In this document: in pieces, positions 25,824-35,011 of the stretch
Position numbering within the stretch: position 1 is the first letter of the stretch
How the letters are laid out: the number at the start of each line of letters is the position of its first letter
Assembly: GCA_964625335.1 (NCBI GenBank)
Contig: CAZVBE010000001.1
Coordinates: 1 to 64,000, forward strand
Direction: 5' to 3'
Source of the DNA: CAZGUG01 sp964625335
GTDB lineage: Bacteria; Bacillota; Clostridia; Ch29
DNA length: 64,000 nt
Notes under the pieces: generated by a model
The model's input: only the letters and a program-made list of their open reading frames with translations
Told to the model about the DNA's origin: nothing
Database searches by the model: none
Position numbers and translations under genes: made by a program

Positions 25824-26621
25824 ATGGGAGAGGTAATAGTCATAACTTCCGGGAAAGGCGGAGTAGGGAAAACCACTGCTACAGCCAATATTGGGACAGC
25901 CCTTGCTTTTAACGGAAAGAAGGTAGTACTGGTTGATGCAGATATAGGCTTAAGAAACCTTGATGTGGTTATGGGTTTGGAAAACAGGATTGTTTATGAT
26001 GTCGTAGATGTGGTGGAAGGTACCTGCAGGCTTCGTCAGGCACTGATTAAGGATAAAAGGTATCCGGATTTATTCCTGTTACCCGCTGCCCAGACAAGGG
26101 ATAAAAATGCGGTTTCCCCTTCACAGATACAGGAATTATGTGAAAAATTAAAGCAGGAATTTGATTACGTTATTATCGACTGTCCGGCCGGCATCGAGCA
26201 GGGTTTCAGGAACGCCATTGCCGGGGCTGACAGCGCTATTGTGGTTACAACTCCGGAAATATCGGCAGTAAGGGATGCGGATAGGATAATCGGATTGCTG
26301 GAGGCCGCAGAGCTGCCAAATCCAAGGCTTGTGGTTAACAGAGTCAGGCTGGAAATGGTGAAGAAAGGCGATATGATGAATACTGATGATATGATAGACA
26401 TTTTGGCGATTGACCTTCTGGGGGTAGTACCTGATGACGAAAGCATAGTCGTTTCCACCAACAGAGGGGAGCCGGCTGTTGGAGATGCCAAATCTATGGC
26501 CGGCAGGGCGTTTAATAACATTGCCCTAAGGGTAATGGGCAACGATGTCCCGTTCATGGACCTGGAAGTGGAAGAGGGCTTTATTGTTAAACTGTTAAAA
26601 TTAATAGGCAGCAGAAAATGA
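25824..26621 (+). CDS. minD: Septum-site determining protein MinD
   Basis: Membrane-cycling ATPase that activates MinC and is released by MinE. The 265-residue protein has the deviant Walker A motif GKGGVGKTT (Lys11, Lys16), the switch region LVDADIGLRNLD and YVIIDCPAGIEQGF. A C-terminal amphipathic helix (EEGFIVKLLKLIGSRK) fits the membrane-targeting sequence. ATG 25824 is preferred because GAGGGAGG lies upstream; ATG 25806 precedes that site. Confidence 0.96.
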   Translation: MGEVIVITSGKGGVGKTTATANIGTALAFNGKKVVLVDADIGLRNLDVVMGLENRIVYDVVDVVEGTCRLRQALIKDKRYPDLFLLPAAQTRDKNAVSPSQIQELCEKLKQEFDYVIIDCPAGIEQGFRNAIAGADSAIVVTTPEISAVRDADRIIGLLEAAELPNPRLVVNRVRLEMVKKGDMMNTDDMIDILAIDLLGVVPDDESIVVSTNRGEPAVGDAKSMAGRAFNNIALRVMGNDVPFMDLEVEEGFIVKLLKLIGSRK

Positions 26622-26642
26622 TTAGGGAGGGAGGAATTGGAA

Positions 26643-26927
26643 ATGGACCTGTTTAGGTCGAGCTTTAGAAAGAGCGCCAATAGCAGTAAAGATGTAGCAA
26701 AGGAAAGGTTGAAACTGGTTTTGGTCCATGACAGAGTCAATGTTTCCTCCAGCTTCCTGGAGATGATTAAGGGAGATATAATACGGGTAATATCCGATTA
26801 TATGGAAATAGATGAGGACAACCTTGATATTAAAGTGACTAAGACCAAGAGGGATGAGGACGATACATTGGTTCCGGCACTAATGGCGAATATTCCGATA
26901 AAACGTATGAAGGGTCCTACAAGATAA
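26643..26927 (+). CDS. minE: Cell division topological specificity factor MinE
   Basis: Stimulates MinD ATPase and sets Min oscillation. The 94-residue length and sequence fit the family: an N-terminal membrane and MinD-binding helix (AKERLKLVLVHDR) and a C-terminal dimerisation domain (EIDEDNLDIKVTK). GGGAGGGAGG precedes ATG 26643. Presence of MinE suggests the oscillating type of Min system rather than DivIVA-only control. A terminator follows. Confidence 0.95.
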   Translation: MDLFRSSFRKSANSSKDVAKERLKLVLVHDRVNVSSSFLEMIKGDIIRVISDYMEIDEDNLDIKVTKTKRDEDDTLVPALMANIPIKRMKGPTR

Positions 26928-26955
26928 CCGGCTGCAATTTAGCCGGTTTTATTTT
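26926..26955 (+). terminator. Rho-independent terminator after minE
   Basis: Eight-base stem AACCGGCT (26926-26933) against AGCCGGTT (26941-26948) followed by TTATTTT. It overlaps the minE stop. Confidence 0.85.
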
Positions 26956-26959
26956 ACAA

Positions 26960-26988
26960 ATGTCAATACATAACGCCTGTGGTATAAT
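26960..26988 (+). promoter_or_regulatory. Probable promoter of rodA
   Basis: TATAAT at 26983-26988 with ATGTCA at 26960-26965 as a weak -35, 17 bases apart. It lies between the minE terminator and rodA. Confidence 0.5.
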
Positions 26989-27021
26989 TAATATGAGTTT
27001 TCGGTTGGCGGGGGTGGTAGT

Positions 27022-28131
27022 TTGATTGAAAAAAAGCTTGTTAAAAATATAGATTATATGCTAATTCTGGCGATAATACTACTTGTTTGCATAAGCATAG
27101 CAGTACTAAGCAGCGCAACCCATGCTCCCGATACGGGAGATTACGGGATGGTTAAACGGCAGATAATGTGGGGCGTTATAAGCCTGGTCGTGGGTTTTAT
27201 AATTATTACCGTGGATTATAATACTGTAGGGAATTTTGCATATTTTATTTATATAGGCAGTATATTGTTTCTGCTGCTTGTGAAAATACCCGGCATCGGA
27301 GTGGTACGGGGCGGGGCAAGAAGTTGGATAGATTTGGGGGTTTCAAGCATTCAGCCCTCGGAATTTGCTAAGATTGGAATAATTATTTCCTTTGCAAAAT
27401 TTCTGGAGACCCGGGAGGATAAGCTAGACAACATTAAGGGTTTGATTATGCCCTTACTTTTCGTAGGTTTTCCGGCAATGCTGGTGTTTTTTGAGCCCGA
27501 CCTCGGCGGCACCCTGGTGTTTATGGCGATTTTTGCAGGGATGATCTTTGCGGCGGGTATCAGCTATAGACTGATACTATGGGGAATAATTTCATGTATT
27601 GCCGCCATTCCTCCCGCATGGGTTTTTTTGTTCGAAGAGCATCAGAAAACAAGGCTTCTTGTCTTCTTAAACCCAGGTATAGACCCGCTGGGCGGCGGGT
27701 ATCATGTTATACAGTCAATGATTGCCGTTGGTTCGGGTCGCTTGCTTGGTAAAGGGCTGCATAACGGAACCCAGAACAAGCTGGATTTTTTACCTGAACA
27801 GCATACCGATTTTATTTTTTCGGTGCTGGGGGAAGAGCTTGGATTTATTGGCGCTATTATTGTAATATTCCTCTTGTTCTTTATTCTGTACAGAATATTG
27901 GATGCGGCGAGGCAGGCTAAGGACAGGTTTGGCTACCTGGTGGTTATCGGAGTTCTGTCAATGCTGACCTTTCAAATAGTGGAAAATATAGGAATGACAA
28001 TAGGTGTTATGCCAATAACCGGTCTCACCCTGCCCTTTGTAAGCTACGGAGGCAGTTCACTGCTTGCTAACATGATTGCCATCGGTATGGTTATTAGTGT
28101 AGGAATGAGAAGGCAGCGAATCAATTTCTGA
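27022..28131 (+). CDS. rodA: Peptidoglycan glycosyltransferase RodA (SEDS family)
   Basis: Polytopic SEDS glycosyltransferase that polymerises lipid II and works with class B PBP2 (mrdA upstream). The 369-residue protein has about ten hydrophobic segments. SEDS motifs seen are GGARSWIDLG, QPSEFAKI, FLPEQHTDFIFSVLGEELG (catalytic region) and PFVSYGGSSLL. It starts at TTG 27022 with GGGGGTGG six bases upstream. It could also be a FtsW/SpoVE paralogue, but the place in the mre-min block favours RodA. Confidence 0.92.
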   Translation: MIEKKLVKNIDYMLILAIILLVCISIAVLSSATHAPDTGDYGMVKRQIMWGVISLVVGFIIITVDYNTVGNFAYFIYIGSILFLLLVKIPGIGVVRGGARSWIDLGVSSIQPSEFAKIGIIISFAKFLETREDKLDNIKGLIMPLLFVGFPAMLVFFEPDLGGTLVFMAIFAGMIFAAGISYRLILWGIISCIAAIPPAWVFLFEEHQKTRLLVFLNPGIDPLGGGYHVIQSMIAVGSGRLLGKGLHNGTQNKLDFLPEQHTDFIFSVLGEELGFIGAIIVIFLLFFILYRILDAARQAKDRFGYLVVIGVLSMLTFQIVENIGMTIGVMPITGLTLPFVSYGGSSLLANMIAIGMVISVGMRRQRINF

Positions 28132-28197
28132 TAGTTTTCATATTCTCCCATTGGTATAAATATATTATACTAAAACCTGTTTGGGGGAGGGTAACCC

Positions 28198-28914
28198 ATG
28201 AAGAGAGCCTTTGGGAGAAGCGCAGGAAGCCTAAAGAGAAGTGGACTTAACAGAAGATATGGAGGCAGGAGCGTAAAGGATAAAAGTAAGCTAAGGGATA
28301 ATTTGAAAAAGCTGACCATATGCATATTTGTGGTTTTGATTATTCTGTTAATAAAAAGCATGAACTTTTCATATGCCCAGAAAACCGCTAACGGCATAAA
28401 ATCCATTATTACCAGTGAGTACAACGTAAAGGATAGATTAAGCTCCCTGAAGGACATGCTGCCGGTAATGCAGAGAAGTATTATGAGGGTATTCAATGTG
28501 GAAGAATCCTCCGCTTTACTGAATATGCCGGTGCAGGGCCCTATAACTTCCGGGTATGGTATCAGGACCCACCCGGTCTTTAAGGTTGAAAAAAAACACG
28601 ATGGAATAGATATTGGGGCTCCGGTAGGGGAACCTGTCAAAGCTGCCCTTTCGGGTACGGTGATAGAGGTCAGAACCGATGAAAATTATGGGAATATAGT
28701 GGTTATTGACCACGGCAGTAATTTGAAAACTCTATACGGGCATCTGGATGAAATAAAGGTCTCGGAAAATCAACAGGTATTCCGGGGGGAGGAGATAGGT
28801 CTGGTGGGCAATTCAGGCATTAGCACCGGCTCCCACCTTCATTTCGAGGTCTGGATAAACGACAGGCCTGTGGACCCCGCCAATGAGCTGGATACAAGCT
28901 TTAATAGCATGTAA
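28198..28914 (+). CDS. spoIVFA: M23/LytM-domain protein, SpoIVFA-like
   Basis: A 238-residue protein with one transmembrane segment (about residues 39-57) and an extracytoplasmic LytM domain. It lies 14 bases before the SpoIVFB-like protease; in Bacillus SpoIVFA anchors and inhibits SpoIVFB until a signal crosses from the forespore. Here the LytM zinc ligands look complete: His134 and Asp138 (HDGID), then His213 and His215 (HLH). It could therefore be an active endopeptidase. The name rests on context and architecture; a plain M23 peptidase is the alternative. Confidence 0.75.
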   Translation: MKRAFGRSAGSLKRSGLNRRYGGRSVKDKSKLRDNLKKLTICIFVVLIILLIKSMNFSYAQKTANGIKSIITSEYNVKDRLSSLKDMLPVMQRSIMRVFNVEESSALLNMPVQGPITSGYGIRTHPVFKVEKKHDGIDIGAPVGEPVKAALSGTVIEVRTDENYGNIVVIDHGSNLKTLYGHLDEIKVSENQQVFRGEEIGLVGNSGISTGSHLHFEVWINDRPVDPANELDTSFNSM

Positions 28915-28928
28915 AAGGGGGCGGGGGC

Positions 28929-29813
28929 ATGAAGCTGGCCAGAATAAGGGGGATTGACATACTGGTCAATCCTTTGGTAATTGTTTTGGCTGCAGCAGGA
29001 ATTTGTCTTGGCTATTTTACTAAGGGACTTATACTGGTTGCAGCGGTGCTATGCCATGAAGCAGCCCATTCGGTTATGGCAGGGTTTTTGGGATACAGGC
29101 TGGACGAAATCAAGCTGTTTCCTTTGGGAGGTGTAATCAGAATAGGAGGCATGTTCGAACTGGATCCGGGACGGGAAATAATGATTGCGCTGGCGGGTCC
29201 GGTTATTAATATGTCTTTGGCTGTATTGGCTTTGGGCCTTAAACCCTACGGTTTTGCAACAGAACAATATACAGACTTTTTTATCGCGGTAAATACTGTG
29301 ATAGCGTTGTTTAACCTGCTTCCTGCCCTTCCTTTGGACGGGGGCAGAGTTTTAAGATCATTACTATCTTACAGGTGGGGTATTGCAAGGGCTACCCGGG
29401 TAGTATGGCTGCTGGGAAGAATTGCTGCAGTGCTGCTGGCTCTCTTGTCATTATACCGGGGTGTTGGCAATCCACTGGAGGTAACAATGCTTGCAGCCGC
29501 TGTTTTTTTGTTTTTTGCAGGGACAAAGGAAAGAAAAATGGCAGCCTTTCTAATGTATAACCAGGTGGGGTACAAGAAGGACCTGCTTAAGAACAGGGGA
29601 CTTTTAAAATCAAAGTCTCTGGCGGTTGACCACAACGCTTACGGGAAAAGGGTTATCAGCCGTTTTGTGCCGGGCTGTTATCATATAGTGTATGTAATTG
29701 GCAAGGATGGCCAAGTGCTCGGAAGGGTTGGTGAACAGGAAGTATTTTATGGGATAATGAAATACGGGTACAACGTGAGAATGATAGATATAGTAAAAAT
29801 GTACAATTCATAG
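28929..29813 (+). CDS. spoIVFB: Site-2 protease, SpoIVFB-like (M50 family)
   Basis: Intramembrane zinc metalloprotease. The 294-residue protein has HEAAH at residues 43-47 (catalytic Glu44) within a membrane segment, and the third zinc ligand Asp137 in LPALPLDGGR. Several more membrane segments and a C-terminal soluble part of about 95 residues follow. In Bacillus SpoIVFB cuts pro-sigma-K in the mother cell. The upstream LytM gene and the spore genes nearby support that role; a general M50B protease is possible. Confidence 0.83.
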   Translation: MKLARIRGIDILVNPLVIVLAAAGICLGYFTKGLILVAAVLCHEAAHSVMAGFLGYRLDEIKLFPLGGVIRIGGMFELDPGREIMIALAGPVINMSLAVLALGLKPYGFATEQYTDFFIAVNTVIALFNLLPALPLDGGRVLRSLLSYRWGIARATRVVWLLGRIAAVLLALLSLYRGVGNPLEVTMLAAAVFLFFAGTKERKMAAFLMYNQVGYKKDLLKNRGLLKSKSLAVDHNAYGKRVISRFVPGCYHIVYVIGKDGQVLGRVGEQEVFYGIMKYGYNVRMIDIVKMYNS

Positions 29814-29964
29814 ATAGTATGTAAATTTTATTATATAATAATTGTATGACATCATACTGCAGCGGGTAATCGGATGTCGGAGCTTAGTTATTGCAGTTAA
29901 TATAGTTTAAGGGTTTATGGAATACTAGTTTCTGAACATAAGGAAAAGCACGGGAGGATATGTA

Positions 29965-31815
29965 ATGACGTCTAAGGACATTGAAGGATTGCTAAATGAA
30001 GTGGAAAAACCGGCAAGGTATACCGGCGGTGAATACAACAGCGTATATAAGGATAAAGAGCAAATAGATATAAGGTTTGCCTTTGCTTTTCCGGATGTCT
30101 ACGAGATTGCGATGTCCCATCTGGGCCTCAGGATTTTGTACTATCTGCTCAATATGAGGGAAGACACATGGTGCGAAAGGGTGTTTGCCCCCTGGACCGA
30201 TATGGAGGATTTGATGAGGGAGAACGGAATACCCCTGTTCGCACTAGAAAGCAGAGACCCGGTAGCGGAGTTTGATTTTATTGGATTTACTCTGCAATAT
30301 GAAATGAGCTACTCAAACATAGTGAATATGCTCTCGCTGTCAGGCATTCCCATGCAAAGCAGTCAAAGGGACAAAGGTCACCCCTTTGTAATAGCGGGGG
30401 GACCGTGCGCATATAACGGAGAGCCTCTGGCGGACATATTCGATTTTTTTGTTCTGGGAGAGGGAGAAGAGGTCCTAACTACGATTTTGGACACGTACCT
30501 GGTATGGAAAAGCCGGGGCGGTTCGCGCCGCGAATTCCTGGAAAGGGCAGCGCTGATAGAGGGGGTATATGTTCCTTCTCTGTACAATGTTGAGTACAGG
30601 GATGACGGCACCATTGAAAGCGTACGGCCGATTAGCGACAGGTTTCCACAGAGAATAAACAAGGTTATAGTAAGAGACCTAAATACCGTTTTCTTTCCTG
30701 ACAAGATTATTGTACCCTTTATGGATATTGTTCACGACAGGATAATACTCGAATTATTCAGGGGATGTGTCCGGGGATGCAGATTCTGTCAGGCGGGTAT
30801 GGTTTACCGGCCGGTAAGGGAAAAAAATCCGGGCATCCTTGCCGGGCAGGCGGAAAAACTGATAAAAAACACCGGCTATGAGGAAGTTTCACTGTCTTCC
30901 CTAAGCACCAGCGATTATTCAAAGCTTCAGCCGCTGGTACAGGGACTTATCCAGGCCCACGGCGGCAAAAAGGTTGGTTTATCCCTGCCGTCTATGAGAA
31001 TAGACAGCTTCTCGCTGAATTTGATTAAGGAAATTCAGAAGGTGCGAAAAACCGGCCTCACCTTTGCACCCGAGGCAGGAACCCAAAGGCTTCGGGATGT
31101 AATTAACAAAGGAGTGACCGAAGCCGACCTTATGATTGCTGCGGGGGACGCCTTTGAAGCCGGCTATGACAATGTGAAGCTGTATTTTATGATAGGCCTC
31201 CCTACTGAAACAGAAGAAGACATAGATGGTATTTCGGATTTGGCATTTAAAGCGGTGGACAAATATTTTGCGACGGATAAGAGAAATAGGGGCAGAAATC
31301 TAAGGGTAACGGTAAGCACTTCCTGTTTCGTGCCCAAACCCTTTACACCGTTTCAGTGGCAGCCCCAGGACAGCATGCAGTCATTCAAGGATAAGCAGCA
31401 GCGGTTAAAGAGTAAGCTCAGGCACAGGGCAATTAACTATAACTGGCATCAACCCGAGACAAGCTTCCTTGAAGCGGTATTTGCAAGGGGTGACCGCAGG
31501 CTGGGAAAGGTTTTGATAAGGGCATGGGAACTGGGTTGTCGCTTTGACGGATGGAAGGAGCACTTTGACTACGGGAAATGGAGCAGAGCCTTTGAGGAAT
31601 GTGGTATAGACCCTGACTTTTACGCTTTAAGGCAGAGAGACTATGGAGAGGTACTGCCCTGGGACCATATAAATGTTGGTGTGTCCCGGGAATTCCTAAA
31701 GGGAGAAAACGAAAGGGCCCTTACGGGCGAGACAACCCCGTACTGCCGGGAGGGCTGTATAAACTGCGGTATATCCGAACTGTTCGATGGAGGAATTTGC
31801 AATGCCGGTGATTAG
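29965..31815 (+). CDS. TIGR03960-family radical SAM protein (B12-binding-like)
   Basis: A 616-residue radical SAM protein of the family found next to DUF2344 proteins in Firmicutes. A cobalamin-binding-like N-terminal region leads to the radical SAM core. The cluster motif is Cys268-x3-Cys272-x2-Cys275 (CVRGCRFC). A C-terminal part has another cysteine group (CREGCINCGI). The substrate is unknown; RNA or protein modification has been proposed for relatives. GGGAGGA lies before the ATG. The DUF2344 gene overlaps its end by 14 bases. Confidence 0.9.
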   Translation: MTSKDIEGLLNEVEKPARYTGGEYNSVYKDKEQIDIRFAFAFPDVYEIAMSHLGLRILYYLLNMREDTWCERVFAPWTDMEDLMRENGIPLFALESRDPVAEFDFIGFTLQYEMSYSNIVNMLSLSGIPMQSSQRDKGHPFVIAGGPCAYNGEPLADIFDFFVLGEGEEVLTTILDTYLVWKSRGGSRREFLERAALIEGVYVPSLYNVEYRDDGTIESVRPISDRFPQRINKVIVRDLNTVFFPDKIIVPFMDIVHDRIILELFRGCVRGCRFCQAGMVYRPVREKNPGILAGQAEKLIKNTGYEEVSLSSLSTSDYSKLQPLVQGLIQAHGGKKVGLSLPSMRIDSFSLNLIKEIQKVRKTGLTFAPEAGTQRLRDVINKGVTEADLMIAAGDAFEAGYDNVKLYFMIGLPTETEEDIDGISDLAFKAVDKYFATDKRNRGRNLRVTVSTSCFVPKPFTPFQWQPQDSMQSFKDKQQRLKSKLRHRAINYNWHQPETSFLEAVFARGDRRLGKVLIRAWELGCRFDGWKEHFDYGKWSRAFEECGIDPDFYALRQRDYGEVLPWDHINVGVSREFLKGENERALTGETTPYCREGCINCGISELFDGGICNAGD

Positions 31816-32497
31816 AATAGAATTTCAAAAAGAAGGCAGCACAAAGTATATTTCGCATCTGGACCTTATGCGGACGATTCAGAGGTCGGTAAGGAGGGCG
31901 GATATTCCTGTTGAATACACAAAGGGCTTTAACCCTCATTCAAGAATATCCTACGGGCCCGCCCTTGCCGTCGGTGTGAGCAGCAGCGGTGAATACCTGG
32001 ACATGGAGATTAAAGAGCAGCTTGACCAGGACCGGCTAATCGAAAGGTTAAATACCAGCCTGCCCTCAGGTATTAGGGCAACCGCTGCGAGATATGTACC
32101 CGACGGGTCTTCTTCCCTTGCTTCAGTAATAAATGCGGCCTGTTATTCAATAGACGGGCGGGCACAGCCGCAGAACGGGCATTTGAAGGAGAGGCTTTCA
32201 GAGTTTTTCTCTTTACCGCATGTTTTTATAGAAAAGACGGATAAAAAAGGCAGAAAAAAGCAGGTGGATATTATACCAATGATATTGGATATTGAAAAAA
32301 TACTGGTACAGGACGGGAGGGTAGTTTTGGAGGTTATTCTTGAAACGGGCAGCAAAGGCAATCTTAAACCCGCCGATCTTTTAGGCGCCATTATTAAAGA
32401 AACCGGGATAAACCTTAGGGACGTAACGATACATCGGAAAGGGCTGCTGGTAAAGAGAGGGGAAAGGTATTTTTCTCCGTTGGAAATTTTTGATTAG
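31802..32497 (+). CDS. DUF2344 / TIGR03936 family protein
   Basis: A 231-residue protein that almost always accompanies the TIGR03960 radical SAM protein, sometimes fused to it. The family start is visible as RIEFQKEGSTKYISHLDLMR, followed by VEYTKGFNPHSRISYGPALAVG (both shown in part). ATG 31802 is chosen for GGAGGAA seven bases upstream; ATG 31787 is in frame. Tight overlap with the upstream gene implies that the two act together, perhaps on RNA because RNase G follows. No function is established. Confidence 0.88.
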   Translation: MPVIRIEFQKEGSTKYISHLDLMRTIQRSVRRADIPVEYTKGFNPHSRISYGPALAVGVSSSGEYLDMEIKEQLDQDRLIERLNTSLPSGIRATAARYVPDGSSSLASVINAACYSIDGRAQPQNGHLKERLSEFFSLPHVFIEKTDKKGRKKQVDIIPMILDIEKILVQDGRVVLEVILETGSKGNLKPADLLGAIIKETGINLRDVTIHRKGLLVKRGERYFSPLEIFD

Positions 32498-32560
32498 GTT
32501 AACAGGGACATTTCTTAATTAATGCGGTATGTACCCTTATATTATCTGGGAGTTGAGAAT

Positions 32561-34243
32561 ATGAATGAGATTATTGTAGATGTGAGTTTTGAACAGACCA
32601 GGGTCGCTTTGTTGGAGGATGAGCAGCTAAACGAGATATATATAGAGAGGTTTAGCAATAAAAGGATTGTTGGCAGTGTATATAAGGGAAGGGTTGAGAA
32701 TGTACTCCCGGGTATGCAGGCTGCCTTTGTGAATATTGGGTTGGAGAAAAACGCCTTTTTGTATGTTAAGGATATTTTTCTGGATTATGAAGAACTTTTT
32801 GACGGAACAGAGAGTCCCGGGAATATTTCCATTAAGGATGTACTCAAAAAGGGTCAGGAAATCATGGTACAGGTGGTTAAGGAGCCTATAGACAGCAAGG
32901 GGCCAAGGGTTACTACAAATGTAACCCTCCCTGGAAGGTTTATGGTACTTTTGCCCAATGCCAACTATGTGGGGATTTCAAGGAGAATTGAGAACGAGGA
33001 AGAGCGCAGCAGATTAAAGGCAATAGCCCATGAGATTAAGCCGGAAAATATGGGGCTTATTATCAGGACCGCTGCGGAAGGCAAAAAACTCCGGGATATC
33101 CGGCACGATTTAAGGCTTTTGGAAAAACTGTGGCAGGTCGTCAAAAGGAAGGAAAGGACATATAACGCCCCCAGGATAATACACAGGGATTTAAACCTTG
33201 TTATGAAAACAGTAAGGGATATGTTTACGCGTAATATAGACCGCTTTATCATTAACAGCGGAACGGAATACCATAAAATTTTGGAATTGCTTGACCTGAT
33301 ATCACCACAGCTTAAGGAAAGGGTTATTCTGTTCGATAAGGATCGGAATATATTCGATTATTATAATGTGGAGCCCAAGATAGCCAATGCACTAAGCAGA
33401 AAGGTATGGCTTAATAACGGCGGATACATAGTAATTGACCAGACCGAGGCCCTTACCTCAATTGACGTAAACACCGGAAGATTTGTAGGCAGTCTGGACC
33501 TTAAGGATACGGTACTCAAAACAAACCTTGAGGCGGCGGAGGAAATAGCAAGGCAGCTTAGACTGCGGGATATTGGCGGCATAATAATAGTGGATTTCAT
33601 CGATATGGAAAACACTGAAGATGACAGAATGGTATTAGAGCAATTAAAACAGTATTTAAAACGTGACAGGACAAGAAGCAATGTGCTTGGCATGACTCAG
33701 CTGGGCCTGGTAGAGATAACCAGGAAAAAAGTGGGCAGGAGGATAGACTCCATACTGCAAAAGCCGTGCCCTTTTTGTCAGGGAAGCGGCAGGGTGCTTT
33801 CGGAGGAAACCATGGCCAACAAAATTGAGAGGGAATTAAAGAGGATTTTTTCCCAGACCACCGCCGAGGCTGCATTGATAGAAGCCCACCCATCGGTAGC
33901 GGCGTTGGTGATAGGCAGCGGGGGCGAACACCTGGGCCGCCTGGAAAAACAGCTGGGAAGGTATATATATATTAAGGGCAGTTCACACCTGCACCCCGAG
34001 GATATTGAAGTAAAGGTTACAGGGAAAAAGGAATACGTTGAAAGCTATGCCTTTCCTGTCAGAGAGGGAGAAATACTTGACCTGTTTATATATGAACCCC
34101 ATGCGGCTAATAATAATGACGGGATAGGCAGAATAGAAGGATATGTGATAAATGTGGAACGGGCGGGCAGCATGGCGGGGAAGAAGGTTAAAGTTAAAAT
34201 CGTTAAGACCTACAAGACCTATGCAAAGGGCGAACTGGTTTGA
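32561..34243 (+). CDS. rng: Ribonuclease E/G family endoribonuclease
   Basis: Single-strand endoribonuclease for rRNA maturation and mRNA decay. From ATG 32561 (GGGAGTT upstream) the product has 560 residues. An S1-like RNA-binding domain lies at about 30-120 (GSVYKGRVENVLPGMQAAFV). The DNase I-like catalytic domain has metal-binding Asp residues in SIDVNTGRF and IIIVDFIDM. The zinc-link motif CPFCQGSGR is present. The length fits RNase G rather than full RNase E. Position before rplU-prp-rpmA is common in Clostridia. The frame is open to 32522 without a site. Confidence 0.93.
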   Translation: MNEIIVDVSFEQTRVALLEDEQLNEIYIERFSNKRIVGSVYKGRVENVLPGMQAAFVNIGLEKNAFLYVKDIFLDYEELFDGTESPGNISIKDVLKKGQEIMVQVVKEPIDSKGPRVTTNVTLPGRFMVLLPNANYVGISRRIENEEERSRLKAIAHEIKPENMGLIIRTAAEGKKLRDIRHDLRLLEKLWQVVKRKERTYNAPRIIHRDLNLVMKTVRDMFTRNIDRFIINSGTEYHKILELLDLISPQLKERVILFDKDRNIFDYYNVEPKIANALSRKVWLNNGGYIVIDQTEALTSIDVNTGRFVGSLDLKDTVLKTNLEAAEEIARQLRLRDIGGIIIVDFIDMENTEDDRMVLEQLKQYLKRDRTRSNVLGMTQLGLVEITRKKVGRRIDSILQKPCPFCQGSGRVLSEETMANKIERELKRIFSQTTAEAALIEAHPSVAALVIGSGGEHLGRLEKQLGRYIYIKGSSHLHPEDIEVKVTGKKEYVESYAFPVREGEILDLFIYEPHAANNNDGIGRIEGYVINVERAGSMAGKKVKVKIVKTYKTYAKGELV

Positions 34244-34268
34244 CAGGATGCATTTGCAGTGGTATAAT
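34240..34268 (+). promoter_or_regulatory. Strong sigma-A promoter for rplU-prp-rpmA
   Basis: TTGACA (34240-34245) and TATAAT (34263-34268) with a 17-base spacer, a consensus promoter. The -35 overlaps the rng stop codon. Confidence 0.9.
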
Positions 34269-34274
34269 ACTTAA

Positions 34275-34350
34275 GTTGTAAGTAGCCGCACGGATCGGGT
34301 TTTTAAACGCATAAAACGTACCTGTATTCGGCGAGACTGGGTTGAGGAGG
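34275..34350 (+). promoter_or_regulatory. Ribosomal protein L21 leader (probable autoregulatory structure)
   Basis: The roughly 75-base untranslated region between the promoter and rplU has a fold-prone layout. The position matches the L21 leader described in Firmicutes. The AGGAGGTG ribosome site at its end could be sequestered. The assignment rests mostly on position; the structure was not computed. Confidence 0.5.
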
Positions 34351-34360
34351 TGTGCTGGAC

Positions 34361-34672
34361 ATGTATGCTTTAATAGAAACCGGAGGTAAGCAGTATAAGG
34401 TGGAAGAGGGAGATATCCTCTCGGTTGAAAAACTGAAAACCGGCGAAGGTGAAAAGGTCAGCTTTGACAAGGTGCTTATGGTGAGCAGTGAAGAAGGTGT
34501 TAAGGTTGGCAAGCCCTATGTAGAAGGGGCGGCGGTAGAAGGGGAAGTAATGCTTCACGGCAAGGATAAAAAGGTTATTGTATTCAAATACAAGGCTAAA
34601 AAGAATTACAAACGGAAGCAGGGACATCGTCAGCCGTTTACCAGGATAAAAATAAGCAAAATTACAGGATAA
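34361..34672 (+). CDS. rplU: 50S ribosomal protein L21
   Basis: Binds 23S rRNA in the large subunit. The 103-residue sequence is typical: MYALIETGGKQYKVEEGD at the start and the C-terminal KNYKRKQGHRQPFTRIKI. ATG 34361 follows AGGAGGTG; GTG 34352 is in frame but too close to it. It is followed within 6 bases by prp and then by rpmA, the standard Firmicute L21-Prp-L27 operon. Confidence 0.97.
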   Translation: MYALIETGGKQYKVEEGDILSVEKLKTGEGEKVSFDKVLMVSSEEGVKVGKPYVEGAAVEGEVMLHGKDKKVIVFKYKAKKNYKRKQGHRQPFTRIKISKITG

Positions 34673-34678
34673 ACCGGT

Positions 34679-35008
34679 ATGATAACTGCTTATGTAAAAA
34701 GAGATAACAAAAAAAGTGTTGTTGAGTATAGGATAACAGGTCATGCCAACTGTGGCGAATACGGCAGGGATGTTGTTTGCAGTGCAGTTTCGGTGCTTGC
34801 CCAGGCGATAATCATAGGTCTGACAAAGACCATGGGAATAAAGCCGGACTACTCGATAGACGGAGGCGACCTGTATTGTGCCATACCCCCCCTTGATGAA
34901 AAAAGGAGAAGGGAAGCCGACTTGTTGCTTGATACTATGTTTTACACTCTAAAGAGTATCAGGGACAGTTATCCTGAAAATATTTCGATATTTGAAACGG
35001 AGGTGTAA
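34679..35008 (+). CDS. prp: Ribosomal-processing cysteine protease Prp
   Basis: Removes the N-terminal extension of L27 before ribosome assembly, an essential step in Staphylococcus. The 109-residue protein has the catalytic pair His22 (GHANCGEYG) and Cys34 (DVVCSAVS), the same residue numbers as recalled for S. aureus Prp. It lies between L21 and L27, and the downstream L27 has the matching cleavable leader. Confidence 0.95.
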   Translation: MITAYVKRDNKKSVVEYRITGHANCGEYGRDVVCSAVSVLAQAIIIGLTKTMGIKPDYSIDGGDLYCAIPPLDEKRRREADLLLDTMFYTLKSIRDSYPENISIFETEV

Positions 35009-35011
35009 CAG

